This document shows, one piece after another, positions 16,829 to 24,956 of a stretch of 60,178 nt of DNA (positions are counted from its first letter, which is position 1; every line of letters starts with the position of its first letter). The translations under genes were made by a program, and so were the position numbers. The notes under the pieces are model-generated. The model saw only the letters and a list, made by a program, of their open reading frames with translations. It had not been told where the DNA came from and did not search any database. This DNA is from an uncultured Eubacterium sp. (GTDB taxonomy: Bacteria > Bacillota > Clostridia > Lachnospirales > Lachnospiraceae), in assembly GCA_910584345.1 (NCBI GenBank), contig CAJTZX010000020.1, positions 1 through 60,178 of the forward strand. The letters run 5' to 3'.

Positions 16829-17296
16829 TTATTTGAGTTTGATTTCATAATATTTTACGAAATAAACGACAAACAATATCAGACCGGCAATAGCAATGAG
16901 CAGGCTAACTCCGGTTCCGCTGTTTTCAGGAAAATAGTAGTTGACAGCGAAATGAAGGGGGCTTAACAATAATGCGATGACCAACCATATAAGCTCGGTT
17001 CTTAATAAGCTTTTTTGAGCCTGATCTTTTTTGCGTTTTAATTCCATTAGATTTTCTTCTGCTTTTTTTTGATAATTTTCCATAGAAATCCTTTCTGCTG
17101 ACAGCAGTTCATTTACGGTAATTCCCAAAATATCACATAATTTCATCATTATGGATACATCCGGACAACTCTTTCCCGTTTCCCATTTTGAAACTGCCCG
17201 ATTCGTAATGTTAAGTTTTTCTGCCAGCTGCATCTGCGTAAGATTTTTTTCCTTACGGCAGGCAGCAATAAATTTTCCAATTGCTTCTTGATTCAT
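16829..17296 (-). CDS. XRE-family regulator with two C-terminal membrane segments
   Basis: Residues 1-65 are a Cro/C1-type helix-turn-helix: AIGKFIAACRKEKNLTQMQL, NITNRAVSKWETGKSCPDVS and ILGITVNELLSAE. After a Lys/Glu-rich linker (residues 75-95) there are two hydrophobic segments, around 100-117 and 128-148. The HTH would therefore sit on the inner face of the membrane. Proteins of this layout are common in Clostridia and are usually orphan transcription factors of unknown target. The ribosome site AAGGAGG lies five bases before the start. It is convergent with toxN and diverges from a BlaI gene. A dyad TCAACC-GTT-GGTTGA at 17369-17383 upstream might be its operator. The ligand or stress it senses is unknown. 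Confidence 0.85.
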   Translation of the reverse strand: MNQEAIGKFIAACRKEKNLTQMQLAEKLNITNRAVSKWETGKSCPDVSIMMKLCDILGITVNELLSAERISMENYQKKAEENLMELKRKKDQAQKSLLRTELIWLVIALLLSPLHFAVNYYFPENSGTGVSLLIAIAGLILFVVYFVKYYEIKLK

Positions 17297-17512
17297 ATTG
17301 CCTCCTTTATAGATATTATACCTGACATATTTCGTAAAAAAAGGAACTGACGGTAGAATGTTGTCAATTCAACCGTTGGTTGACTATAAAAAGCAGAATT
17401 TCCATGTTATATTTCCTTGCATTTGCAGCTAATTCTTTCTACATAACGTTCCTAATGCTATCGTATACCGTAAAAGCGAAAAAGTAAACATGATTTTGTA
17501 TGTCGATGGCTG

Positions 17513-17572
17513 TTGACAAATGCAGGTTACAGTTGTATCCTATACTATAAGGTACAACTGTAACCTGCATTT
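17513..17572 (+). promoter_or_regulatory. BlaI-type promoter/operator with a long dyad
   Basis: TTGACA at 17513-17518 pairs with TATCCT at 17536-17541 (17-bp spacing). Overlapping it is a perfect 20-bp inverted repeat, 17518-17537 and 17553-17572. Each arm itself contains a TACA-N2-TGTA dyad (TACAGTTGTA and TACAACTGTA), the known BlaI/MecI operator form. The downstream repressor probably autoregulates here. Confidence 0.85.
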
Positions 17573-17590
17573 TAAGGAAGGAGAGAAAAT

Positions 17591-17968
17591 ATGTCAGAAG
17601 CGAAAGAAAAAATTACAGATACCGAATTAGAAGTCATGCAGATCTTGTGGGAAACGGAAGCGCCAATGACTCTGGCCCAGATCAAAGCCGCCCTTTCCGG
17701 ACGTAATGGGGATACGATAAAAACGCTTTTAAGACGGTTGTGTCAGAAAGGCGCTGTTGCACAGGAAAAGCGAGAAGTATACTATTATCGTCCGCTAGTC
17801 GGAAAAGAAGAACTGGGAAGCTATCGTATAAAAAAACTTATCGACAGACTTTACGCCGGAAGCGCCAAGGCTTTGACAGCAACGTTGGTTCGAACGGAAC
17901 AGCTGAAACAGCATGATTTGGAGGAACTGCAGGAAATGTTTTCCAGTTTGTGGGAGGAGGAAAAGTAA
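17591..17968 (+). CDS. BlaI/MecI/CopY-family transcriptional repressor
   Basis: A 125-aa winged-helix repressor: TDTELEVMQILWETEAPMT, then DTIKTLLRRLCQKG and YYYRPLVGKEE, typical of the BlaI/MecI family. Members bind TACA-N2-TGTA dyads as dimers and are inactivated through proteolysis triggered by a membrane metallopeptidase receptor. Two such dyads lie over its promoter and its stop codon directly abuts the start of an M56-type receptor gene, so this is a complete repressor-receptor pair. GGAAGGAGAG at 17575-17584 is the ribosome site. The pair need not concern beta-lactam resistance, since no beta-lactamase or PBP2a gene is adjacent and the receptor lacks a penicillin-binding domain. Confidence 0.92.
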   Translation: MSEAKEKITDTELEVMQILWETEAPMTLAQIKAALSGRNGDTIKTLLRRLCQKGAVAQEKREVYYYRPLVGKEELGSYRIKKLIDRLYAGSAKALTATLVRTEQLKQHDLEELQEMFSSLWEEEK

Positions 17969-20614
17969 ATGCAGGATTTTTTATTTGGGCTTTTACAGAT
18001 GAGTCTTTTTGGCTCATTGCCGGCGATACTGTTGATTTTGATGCGAAAGATTTCCCAAAGGCTGGTGAGCCGCCTGGTAATATATTATTTGTGGCTGCTG
18101 GTACTGTTGCGTCTATGTATCCCGGTTGGCGTAACGGTTACGATACCGGCTGTTCCTAAACAAAATACAAGAGATTACCATATAGATGCTGTATGGGATA
18201 AGCAAAGCATTATGGATTCTGAGCAAAAACCAACGGCAGCTGTATTATCAAAAGAAAAAGCTATGGATGGTATATCAGATACGACGAATCAAACAAAGTC
18301 AGAAAACGTATTGAATTTGTATTTGCTTCTGATTGTGATATGGGGAATTGGCGTAGTGGTATGTTTATGCTGGCATATTTTGGTAAGTGTGCGTTTTTCC
18401 CGCAGGATGCGTCGTTTATGTAAGGAGGCTGATACGCAAGCGTTAGGTATTTTGCGTCAGCTGGAACCTGAGGGGCGTGTAGGTTTGGCACGATGCAGCG
18501 GCATAAGCACACCTATGCTGTTTGGAATTCGCCATCCGATCATTCTCCTGCCAGAATGTATCGTAGAAAAAGAGATGTTGAAAGATATTATTTTACATGA
18601 ATTGGTACATGCAAAGCGTTATGATTTAGTTTATAAATGGTTTGTCCGGATAGTAATGAGCTTGTATTGGTTCCATCCAATGATGTATTTGATACGGCAG
18701 GAAATTGATCGCTGTTGTGAATTGTCATGTGATGAGGCGGTGATTGCGCATATGAACGCAGACGAACGGCGTCGGTATGGCCAGATGTTGCTGGACATAG
18801 CAGGAACGTCTTCTGCTGGCAGGAATATAGAAACGGTGGCTTTGTGTGAAGAAAAACTACAATTAAAAGAAAGATTGAAATTAATTGGAAAGTATCGTAA
18901 AAAAGGAGTGTCAGCGGCAGTCTTTTCTATATTGTCAGTGCTGGCAGTCAGCGGATGCGCAGCCATTTCTGATGCAAGAGTGCACAAAACCGAAGGCGGG
19001 GCGACGAATATTTCGAAAGAAATTGCAGAAAATCAAAAGATAGATCAAACACAGCGTAAACAAGCACAAAAAGATGTTACCGAACCTGCACAAAATCATT
19101 CAGCAGAGCAGACGGGAAATCAGCAGGCAGGCATACAAAATGTTGCTGATGATTTGAAGAACGTTTTAACGGATAAAGAACCGTTCTTTTATTATGCAGA
19201 AGGTGCAGATGCAGCAGAACGTATGAACTTTACTGATATTTTAGATATATTCAATCCCGGCAGCAGTTATGCGCAGATTGAGAGATTTGCGGTAATTGAT
19301 TTGAACAGTGACGGTGAAAATGAAGTGCTATTGCATATTATAGATGTAGGATTAGACGGAGGAGGTTATTTGATTTTACGGTCAGAAGATGGGAAAGTAT
19401 ACGGTTATCCTGCAAATTATAAGATGTTTACGCAGCTTAAGACAGATGGCACGTTTGTATATATCAGCCTTGCCAGACCAGATGAAGGAATCGGAACGAT
19501 CCGTTTTCGGGAAAAAGGATACGAGATGCATATACTTGCATGCAGTGAAACGTCTGATGATATGAAAACAGTTACTTATCAGGCAGAGCAAAAACCGGTT
19601 TCCGAACAGGAATTTGCTGCTTGTCTGGAACAGCATCGTTCAAAAACGGATGCGGTATGGTATCCGTTTACAGCAGAGAATATACATCAGATACCTTCAA
19701 AACCTGCACAGATCAACGATCTTGAGCAAACAAAAAATATAGAGGACACAAACGAAGAACCGGAACTTTATTATGAAAAAGACGGCAGGCAGTACGAGCT
19801 GGTACAGGACTTGATAACAGGCAAATATCTCTGGGCGAATGTGCTGACGCAGGGCAGGCAGGTAAAAGACGATTACGGACACAAACAAACAGATCCAAAT
19901 ACACAAAAACATTATTTTGAAAGCCTGGATCATACCTTGGCATATCCGGTACGCCGCTGGGATAATCTGCTTTATTCTGCCGGAGATTATCTGATATTTG
20001 AATATGACCGTATGGTGCACGTTTCTAAGCATACAGATTTGTATCATCCTGTACTTAGCTTAGATGCCAATAGTACATGGGGAATGATTACAAAAGTACC
20101 TATGGGATATATGATCGCAGACCAGCATAAGTATGAAATTAATTTTTATGATGAAAATTTTCAGCAGATCAAAGTACTGACAGGGCTGCGCGCCGGAGAG
20201 AGCGGGAATTTTTATGTAGACGGTCTGATGGGAGTCAGAAATATGGAGACCGGACAGATGGGATTTTTAGATGAACAGGGTGAGCTCATCATTCCTTGTG
20301 AATATGCACTTGTCACAGATTTTTCCAACGGCTTTGCATCCGTATTGACAAACGCTGAAATAGAACCGTTCACAGAAGATGCCGGCACTGTACAGATGTT
20401 CTATGGAAAGGGTGGCCAGTGGGGAATTATAGATAAAAAAGGACAATTTGTAATAAAGCCTTCGCAACAATACGCAAACGAAAGCCCTAAAAAAACAGAC
20501 ACCCAATATTTCCATGGGATCCGCAGATTTGGGCCAGTACGTGAAGATGGGACGGTAGATTTTATTGCATCGGATGAAGATGAACGGGTGCTGGAAACAT
20601 TACAGTTAAGGTAG
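17969..20614 (+). CDS. BlaR1-like M56 metallopeptidase receptor with extracytoplasmic WG-repeat domain
   Basis: An 881-aa membrane receptor-protease. Residues 1-340 form the BlaR1/M56 module with transmembrane segments near 3-22, 30-50, 112-137 and 312-330, and a zinc motif HELVH at 210-214 followed by FHPMMY and CDEAV. The last hydrophobic segment ends in LAVSGCA, which resembles a lipobox. The exported part is not the penicillin-binding domain of BlaR1. It is instead a linker, a domain with an EF-hand-like DLNSDGENE near residue 450, and a C-terminal WG-type repeat region (GQMGFLDEQGELIIPCEYA and GQWGIIDKKGQFVIKPS). It probably senses an envelope signal and causes cleavage of the BlaI repressor encoded immediately upstream. 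The signal is unknown. Confidence 0.85.
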   Translation: MQDFLFGLLQMSLFGSLPAILLILMRKISQRLVSRLVIYYLWLLVLLRLCIPVGVTVTIPAVPKQNTRDYHIDAVWDKQSIMDSEQKPTAAVLSKEKAMDGISDTTNQTKSENVLNLYLLLIVIWGIGVVVCLCWHILVSVRFSRRMRRLCKEADTQALGILRQLEPEGRVGLARCSGISTPMLFGIRHPIILLPECIVEKEMLKDIILHELVHAKRYDLVYKWFVRIVMSLYWFHPMMYLIRQEIDRCCELSCDEAVIAHMNADERRRYGQMLLDIAGTSSAGRNIETVALCEEKLQLKERLKLIGKYRKKGVSAAVFSILSVLAVSGCAAISDARVHKTEGGATNISKEIAENQKIDQTQRKQAQKDVTEPAQNHSAEQTGNQQAGIQNVADDLKNVLTDKEPFFYYAEGADAAERMNFTDILDIFNPGSSYAQIERFAVIDLNSDGENEVLLHIIDVGLDGGGYLILRSEDGKVYGYPANYKMFTQLKTDGTFVYISLARPDEGIGTIRFREKGYEMHILACSETSDDMKTVTYQAEQKPVSEQEFAACLEQHRSKTDAVWYPFTAENIHQIPSKPAQINDLEQTKNIEDTNEEPELYYEKDGRQYELVQDLITGKYLWANVLTQGRQVKDDYGHKQTDPNTQKHYFESLDHTLAYPVRRWDNLLYSAGDYLIFEYDRMVHVSKHTDLYHPVLSLDANSTWGMITKVPMGYMIADQHKYEINFYDENFQQIKVLTGLRAGESGNFYVDGLMGVRNMETGQMGFLDEQGELIIPCEYALVTDFSNGFASVLTNAEIEPFTEDAGTVQMFYGKGGQWGIIDKKGQFVIKPSQQYANESPKKTDTQYFHGIRRFGPVREDGTVDFIASDEDERVLETLQLR

Positions 20615-20646
20615 CAGATTAGAGCTTAGATTTTGTATTGTATTTT

Positions 20647-20673
20647 GGCCTCTCGGACGCTGGGAGAGAGGCC
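20647..20673 (+). terminator. GC-rich hairpin after the M56 receptor gene
   Basis: GGCCTCTC (20647-20654) and GAGAGGCC (20666-20673) can pair. It lies 33 bp after the stop codon. A T tract is absent (C-rich sequence follows), so terminator function is uncertain. Confidence 0.4.
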
Positions 20674-20714
20674 CCCCTCCCACACAAAAACCAACAAAGC
20701 AACCACAAATCATA

Positions 20715-20743
20715 TTGTAGTCCCTATAAAAATCTGCTATAAT
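20715..20743 (+). promoter_or_regulatory. Candidate promoter of the VanZ gene
   Basis: TTGTAG at 20715-20720 and a perfect TATAAT at 20738-20743 are separated by 17 bp, about 60 bp ahead of the start at 20803. Confidence 0.55.
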
Positions 20744-20802
20744 TCGCTGTAAAGCTCAAGTATTTGCTTGCTGTTTAAATCTGATGAAAAGAGGTATGTG
20801 CA

Positions 20803-21303
20803 ATGAAAAAATCTGATAATGTCAGGATCAGAAAAAGAATCTGTCTGATTCTGGCAGTTTGCTGGATGGTAGTTATTTTTGTTTTTTCAGCCAGAAGCGC
20901 TGAGTTATCTACAAAGGACAGTATGTCGATAGGAATTTTGTTTGGAAGATTGATCGTTCCAAGCTTTGCAGATCTGGACGCGCAGATGCAGATTTCGTTT
21001 GCAGATAAAATCGATCATCCGATCCGTAAAATGGCACATGCCACTGAGTATGCGATATTGGGATTTTTACTGACCGGAAGTTATGCAGATGGCAGCAGAA
21101 AGCGTAAAAAGATAGTATTGCTGCCGGCAGCTATCGGTTCTTTGTATGCCGTATCGGATGAATTGCATCAGATGTTTGTTCCGGGACGCAGCTGTGAGAT
21201 CAGGGACATGCTGATTGACAGCTGCGGGGTTATTGCCGGGACGTTGTTCGGATTTTTTGTTTTTATTTATTGGAAAAGTCGGAAACGGCTCAAGTTACGA
21301 TAA
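20803..21303 (+). CDS. VanZ family membrane protein
   Basis: A 166-aa protein with four hydrophobic segments (near residues 12-30, 83-97, 108-122 and 138-156). It carries the family motifs: VFSARSAELS after the first segment, IRKMAHATEYAILGFLL in the middle, and SDELHQMFVPGRSCEIRDML near the end. VanZ proteins were named from a vancomycin-resistance cluster where VanZ gives low-level teicoplanin resistance, but most chromosomal homologues have no known role. No van genes are nearby. AAAGAGG at 20788-20794 is the probable ribosome site. It is followed after 21 bp by an acyltransferase gene, so both may act on the cell envelope. Confidence 0.9.
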   Translation: MKKSDNVRIRKRICLILAVCWMVVIFVFSARSAELSTKDSMSIGILFGRLIVPSFADLDAQMQISFADKIDHPIRKMAHATEYAILGFLLTGSYADGSRKRKKIVLLPAAIGSLYAVSDELHQMFVPGRSCEIRDMLIDSCGVIAGTLFGFFVFIYWKSRKRLKLR

Positions 21304-21324
21304 GCAAAGGAGCGTAATAGCAAA

Positions 21325-22401
21325 ATGAAAAGAAACGGAGCGGTTGATTTTTGGAAATTTGTGTTTTCAGTTGTAATTATGTGTTTTCATTCGCTGTATT
21401 TTGCGGGATCAGAGAAATACATTTTTTATGACGGAGCAAACATGGTAGAATATTTTTTCCTTGTCTCGGGCTTTCTCATGGCATCATCTATTATGAAGAA
21501 TACGACGAAGTCTGCGGACACGCCGATTTGGAAAAGTACCTGGCAGTTTTTGTTTCATAAAATAAAAAGTATGTGTCCTGCATATTATGTAGCGTGGGCG
21601 GTTTCTTTTCTGATTAAGCAGACGGCGGGAGGGCTGCTGCCGCTTCGTTTAATATGTAAGCATGGGATATTAAGCGTCTGGGAGCTGTTTTTTTTAAGGA
21701 TGGCGGGATTTAATGATTATAATGCAAATGGAGCGACATGGTATATTTCTGCGATGCTTTTTGCAATGCTGCTTTTGCTGCCATTGTTCTATAAAAATAA
21801 GGACTTTTTTCTGCATGTGCTGGCTCCGTTGCTTGCAATAGGGATACTTGGATATTTGTATGCATCCGAAAAAACATTGAGAGGAAATACGGATTGGATG
21901 GGAGTTTGCTATAAAGGGCTGCTGCGGGCTATGGGTGTGCTTTGCCTTGGGTGCGTTTGCTTTTTGGCCTGTCAGAAAATCAAAGATGTGCAGTTTACAT
22001 TTTTGGCAAAAGCATTGTTATCCTTTGCAGAAACAGGCGGTTGTCTGTTTGCGTTGTATTGGACGTATGGACATGCTACATCAAAAATGCAGTTTATTAT
22101 TTTACTGCTGTTTGCAATAGCTGTTCCCATAAGCTTTTCGCATCAGGGATTACTGGCGCCGTTGTATGACAATCGGGTTGTATACTGGCTGGGCAGATTC
22201 AGCTTTCCGCTGTTTTTATCGCATCATGCGTGGAGCGGACGAATGAACAGGATGTTTCCGAATGATACGTATGCGCAGCTGTTTCCAAAATATATTTTGC
22301 TGTCTGTGAGTACGGCCTTTGCGGTGTATGTGATCTCTGCATGGGTAGGCCGCCGGTTTGGAAAATATAAGGGTAGGCTGACCCGGCTGTTGATACAATA
22401 A
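21325..22401 (+). CDS. Acyltransferase 3 family membrane protein (OafA-like)
   Basis: A 358-aa integral membrane protein with about ten hydrophobic segments. The N-terminus (AVDFWKFVFSVVIMCFHSLY) has the acyltransferase-3 pattern, including the conserved His in the first helix. Further on are YFFLVSGFLMA and TWYISAMLFAMLLLLPLFY, and late in the protein FSFPLFLSHHAW. These proteins O-acylate cell-surface carbohydrates or peptidoglycan using a cytoplasmic acyl donor. The gene follows VanZ by 21 bp and has AAAGGAG at 21305-21311. The acceptor is unknown; the nearby teichoic-acid-type locus is one possible source but is not directly linked. Confidence 0.85.
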   Translation: MKRNGAVDFWKFVFSVVIMCFHSLYFAGSEKYIFYDGANMVEYFFLVSGFLMASSIMKNTTKSADTPIWKSTWQFLFHKIKSMCPAYYVAWAVSFLIKQTAGGLLPLRLICKHGILSVWELFFLRMAGFNDYNANGATWYISAMLFAMLLLLPLFYKNKDFFLHVLAPLLAIGILGYLYASEKTLRGNTDWMGVCYKGLLRAMGVLCLGCVCFLACQKIKDVQFTFLAKALLSFAETGGCLFALYWTYGHATSKMQFIILLLFAIAVPISFSHQGLLAPLYDNRVVYWLGRFSFPLFLSHHAWSGRMNRMFPNDTYAQLFPKYILLSVSTAFAVYVISAWVGRRFGKYKGRLTRLLIQ

Positions 22402-22468
22402 GATAAAAATAATTGGATGAAGATGTGAGATATCGGCAGATCAACACGAAAGGATGCAGGTAAACGAT

Positions 22469-22847
22469 ATGGGCCTTTATTTGAATCCGACAAACGATGC
22501 TTTTCGGATTGCTGTAAATGATGATATTTATAAAGATAAATCAGAATTGATCGTATTTACAAACCAAAAGCTGAATAAAAACAAAAGGTTTCTTTGTGTA
22601 AGCCGTCCGCGGCGATTTGGGAAATCTATGACAGCTGAGATGTTGGCTGCTTATTAAAAAACCTGCTTTGCTTATTGAATTGAAATGGGATAAGTCTGCG
22701 CAGTCGACAATCTATCAGATCAAGGAGAGGGGATATGTTGATGCATTAAAAAATTATATCGGAGACATATTGCTCGTTGGTATCAGTTATGATAAGAAAA
22801 GCAAAAGGCATCACTGTTTGATTGAAAAATATCGTATATCAAATTGA
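22469..22847 (+). pseudogene. Remnant of an AAA-ATPase-like / PD-(D/E)XK protein (internal deletion)
   Basis: Two pieces of one family are joined. The N-terminal piece from ATG 22469 to TAA 22655-22657 reads GLYLNPTNDAFRIAVNDDIY and ends in the P-loop FLCVSRPRRFGKSMTAEML, typical of AAA-ATPase-like (PF09820-type) proteins. Directly after it, in the +1 frame (22659-22847), comes the C-terminal nuclease-like end (LLIELKWDKSAQSTIYQIKE, then DILLVGISYDKKSKRHHC). Intact members are about 500-560 aa, so around 370 residues are missing. The gene is a deletion remnant and no functional product is expected. Confidence 0.85.
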
Positions 22848-22880
22848 AACAAGGAAATGTATAAATTATCCACATTATCA

Positions 22881-22909
22881 TTGAATCTGGGAGAATGAAA
22901 TGTTATAAT
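22881..22909 (+). promoter_or_regulatory. Promoter of the first chemoreceptor gene
   Basis: TTGAAT at 22881-22886 and TATAAT at 22904-22909 are spaced by 17 bp, 54 bp before the start at 22964. Confidence 0.6.
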
Positions 22910-22963
22910 TGCGTAAGACCTAATTAATTACACACATTATAAGAAAATTGAGGGAAGCGTACG

Positions 22964-24835
22964 ATGAAAAAAATATTTACAAGAAGTCTCTGTATATGTA
23001 TGATGGCAGCGCTTATCATCAATATTGCAGTTGTAGCGTTGATTCAGATGGTTGTGATGGAACAGACGCATACGCAGAGCAGCTACGAGAGACTAGAAGC
23101 TGTAAAAGAGACCTTGGCGAAAAACGATGAAAATATTGCACAGTTAAAGCAGTCGCTAGGCGAAAATAATCTTGCAAAATCAAGGGCTTTTGCAGATCTG
23201 CTCGCGGTAGATAGCAGTATTTTGGAAAGTGCGGATAAGTTAGAAGAAGCCAAAGAACGGCTTATGGTGACGGAACTGCATGTGATCGATGAAAAAGGGA
23301 TCATTACACATAGTACGATCAAGGAATACATAGGATTTGATATGAATAGCGGTGAGCAGTCTGCTGCATTTATGCCGATTGCAAATGATCCGTCGATAGA
23401 GATTGTACAGGAGCCGACGGTAAATGCTGCGGCAGGAATCGTTATGCAGTATATCGGGGTAGCCAGAAAAGATGCTCCCGGACTTGTGCAGGTTGGCATT
23501 CATCCGCAAGTGCTAGAAAATATGCTGAATGGTACGCAGATTGATGTTGTGTTAGCGGGGATTGATTTTGGGAATAAAGGATTTGTGTATGCGATAGACG
23601 GTTCTACAGGTAATATTTTGGCATATCCCGATGAAAAGCTGATTGGAACCTCAGCGCAGGAAGCCGGAATCCCGCAGGAAGAAGGAAAAGGGTCTGCCAG
23701 ATTTAACGGGACGAAGGGGAAATACGTCTCACAGGAGTACGAGGGGATGTATATAGGCACGTTTATGCCTAATGGTGAGTATTTTAGCGATCAGATCAGT
23801 CAGACAATTATTATGGCGCTGAGTATTTTTATTATATTTGTCATACTGCTGTTTCTTATTAATAAAATGCTGGATAAAAAAATTATCAGTGGGATGCAAA
23901 ACATTACGACTTCGGTAAAGAAAATATCGGAAGGAGATTTTCAGATTGTCGTGAATGAGCATGGTACGCCTGAGTTTTCCATGTTAAGCAGCAGTGTCAA
24001 TAAAATGGTAGAAGCGATTTGTCAAAACATGAAGGAAAACGAAGATCTGATTGTCCGTCAGAAAGAAGATATGGCGAACAATTTGAGCTTGATTGAAAAT
24101 ATTAAGGAAGTTTGTTCGAATCTGGATGGCGTATCACAGGAGACACTATCGACAGCAGATGCGATTCACAGCGGTACAAGTGAACAGGAGCAGGCAGTAA
24201 AAAATCTTGAACAGGTTATGGATCATCTCGTGCATGAGCTGAATGAGAGTGCGGATGTATCCAAGAAAGCGGCAGGAGCAGCTTTAGCGGCGGCACAAAA
24301 GATCGAGATAACAGGGCAGCAGATGCAGACGTTGGAAGGTGCAATTGAAAAGATCAGTGATATGTCTGCAGAAATTGAAAAAATTATCGGCGAAATTAAT
24401 TCTATCGCGCAGCAGACCAATATGCTATCTTTGAATGCTTCGATTGAGGCGGCAAGAGTCGGTGAAGCAGGCAAAGGATTTGCGGTAGTAGCGACACAGG
24501 TTGGCGATCTTGCAGCCAGAAGCGCGCAGGCGGCAAAGCAGACAGGTGAGTTGATTACGAATTCGATTCAGGCAGTGGAAGAAGGACGGCTGATTACACA
24601 AAAAACAGCAGAAGAATTTGCTGCAGTTGTGACAGAAATTGAGGAAGCCAGCAGCAGTGTCAAAGAAATTTCAAAAATGGTAACACAGAATGTAGATACC
24701 GTGAAACAAGTGGTAGACGGATTGGATGTCATTGCGAATGTAGTAGAGAAAAATGTCCAGATTTCTCAAAACAGCAAGGCGGTTTCTGAGCATATGGCTG
24801 ATGAGGCAGGAAAACTTTTAGATTTAGTTGATTAA
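22964..24835 (+). CDS. Methyl-accepting chemotaxis protein (Cache-type sensor)
   Basis: A 623-aa chemoreceptor. A membrane segment lies near residues 8-30, then an extracellular region (about 31-280) of Cache-like character (DEKGIITHSTIKEYIGFD; NKGFVYAIDGSTGNILAYPD). A second membrane segment at about 282-303 and a HAMP-like linker lead to a cytoplasmic signalling hairpin whose tip, near residue 480, reads IAQQTNMLSLNASIEAARVG then EAGKGFAVVA. It would control CheA and hence motility. The tip differs slightly from the consensus (EAARVG, VATQVGDLA). GAGGGAAG at 22950-22957 is the ribosome site. No che or flagellar genes lie in the window. Confidence 0.92.
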   Translation: MKKIFTRSLCICMMAALIINIAVVALIQMVVMEQTHTQSSYERLEAVKETLAKNDENIAQLKQSLGENNLAKSRAFADLLAVDSSILESADKLEEAKERLMVTELHVIDEKGIITHSTIKEYIGFDMNSGEQSAAFMPIANDPSIEIVQEPTVNAAAGIVMQYIGVARKDAPGLVQVGIHPQVLENMLNGTQIDVVLAGIDFGNKGFVYAIDGSTGNILAYPDEKLIGTSAQEAGIPQEEGKGSARFNGTKGKYVSQEYEGMYIGTFMPNGEYFSDQISQTIIMALSIFIIFVILLFLINKMLDKKIISGMQNITTSVKKISEGDFQIVVNEHGTPEFSMLSSSVNKMVEAICQNMKENEDLIVRQKEDMANNLSLIENIKEVCSNLDGVSQETLSTADAIHSGTSEQEQAVKNLEQVMDHLVHELNESADVSKKAAGAALAAAQKIEITGQQMQTLEGAIEKISDMSAEIEKIIGEINSIAQQTNMLSLNASIEAARVGEAGKGFAVVATQVGDLAARSAQAAKQTGELITNSIQAVEEGRLITQKTAEEFAAVVTEIEEASSSVKEISKMVTQNVDTVKQVVDGLDVIANVVEKNVQISQNSKAVSEHMADEAGKLLDLVD

Positions 24836-24884
24836 TATTCAAACCACTGAATAAGACCGTTTCATGCATAGAGTTGTGCCAGAT

Positions 24885-24917
24885 AAGGCTGAACAGTTAT
24901 GATAATTGTTCAGCCTT
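24885..24917 (+). terminator. Terminator after the first chemoreceptor gene
   Basis: Arms AAGGCTGAACA (24885-24895) and TGTTCAGCCTT (24907-24917) form a perfect 11-bp stem followed by TTTTGG. An in-frame upstream extension of the next gene would begin inside this hairpin, which argues for the later start at 24957. Confidence 0.8.
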
Positions 24918-24956
24918 TTGGTTTCAAGTGTCTTAACGAAAGGAAAAAAATATTTC

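Noticed and set aside
17591..20614. Beta-lactam resistance operon
   Set aside because: The repressor and protease modules match BlaI/BlaR1, but the receptor has no penicillin-binding domain and no beta-lactamase gene is adjacent.
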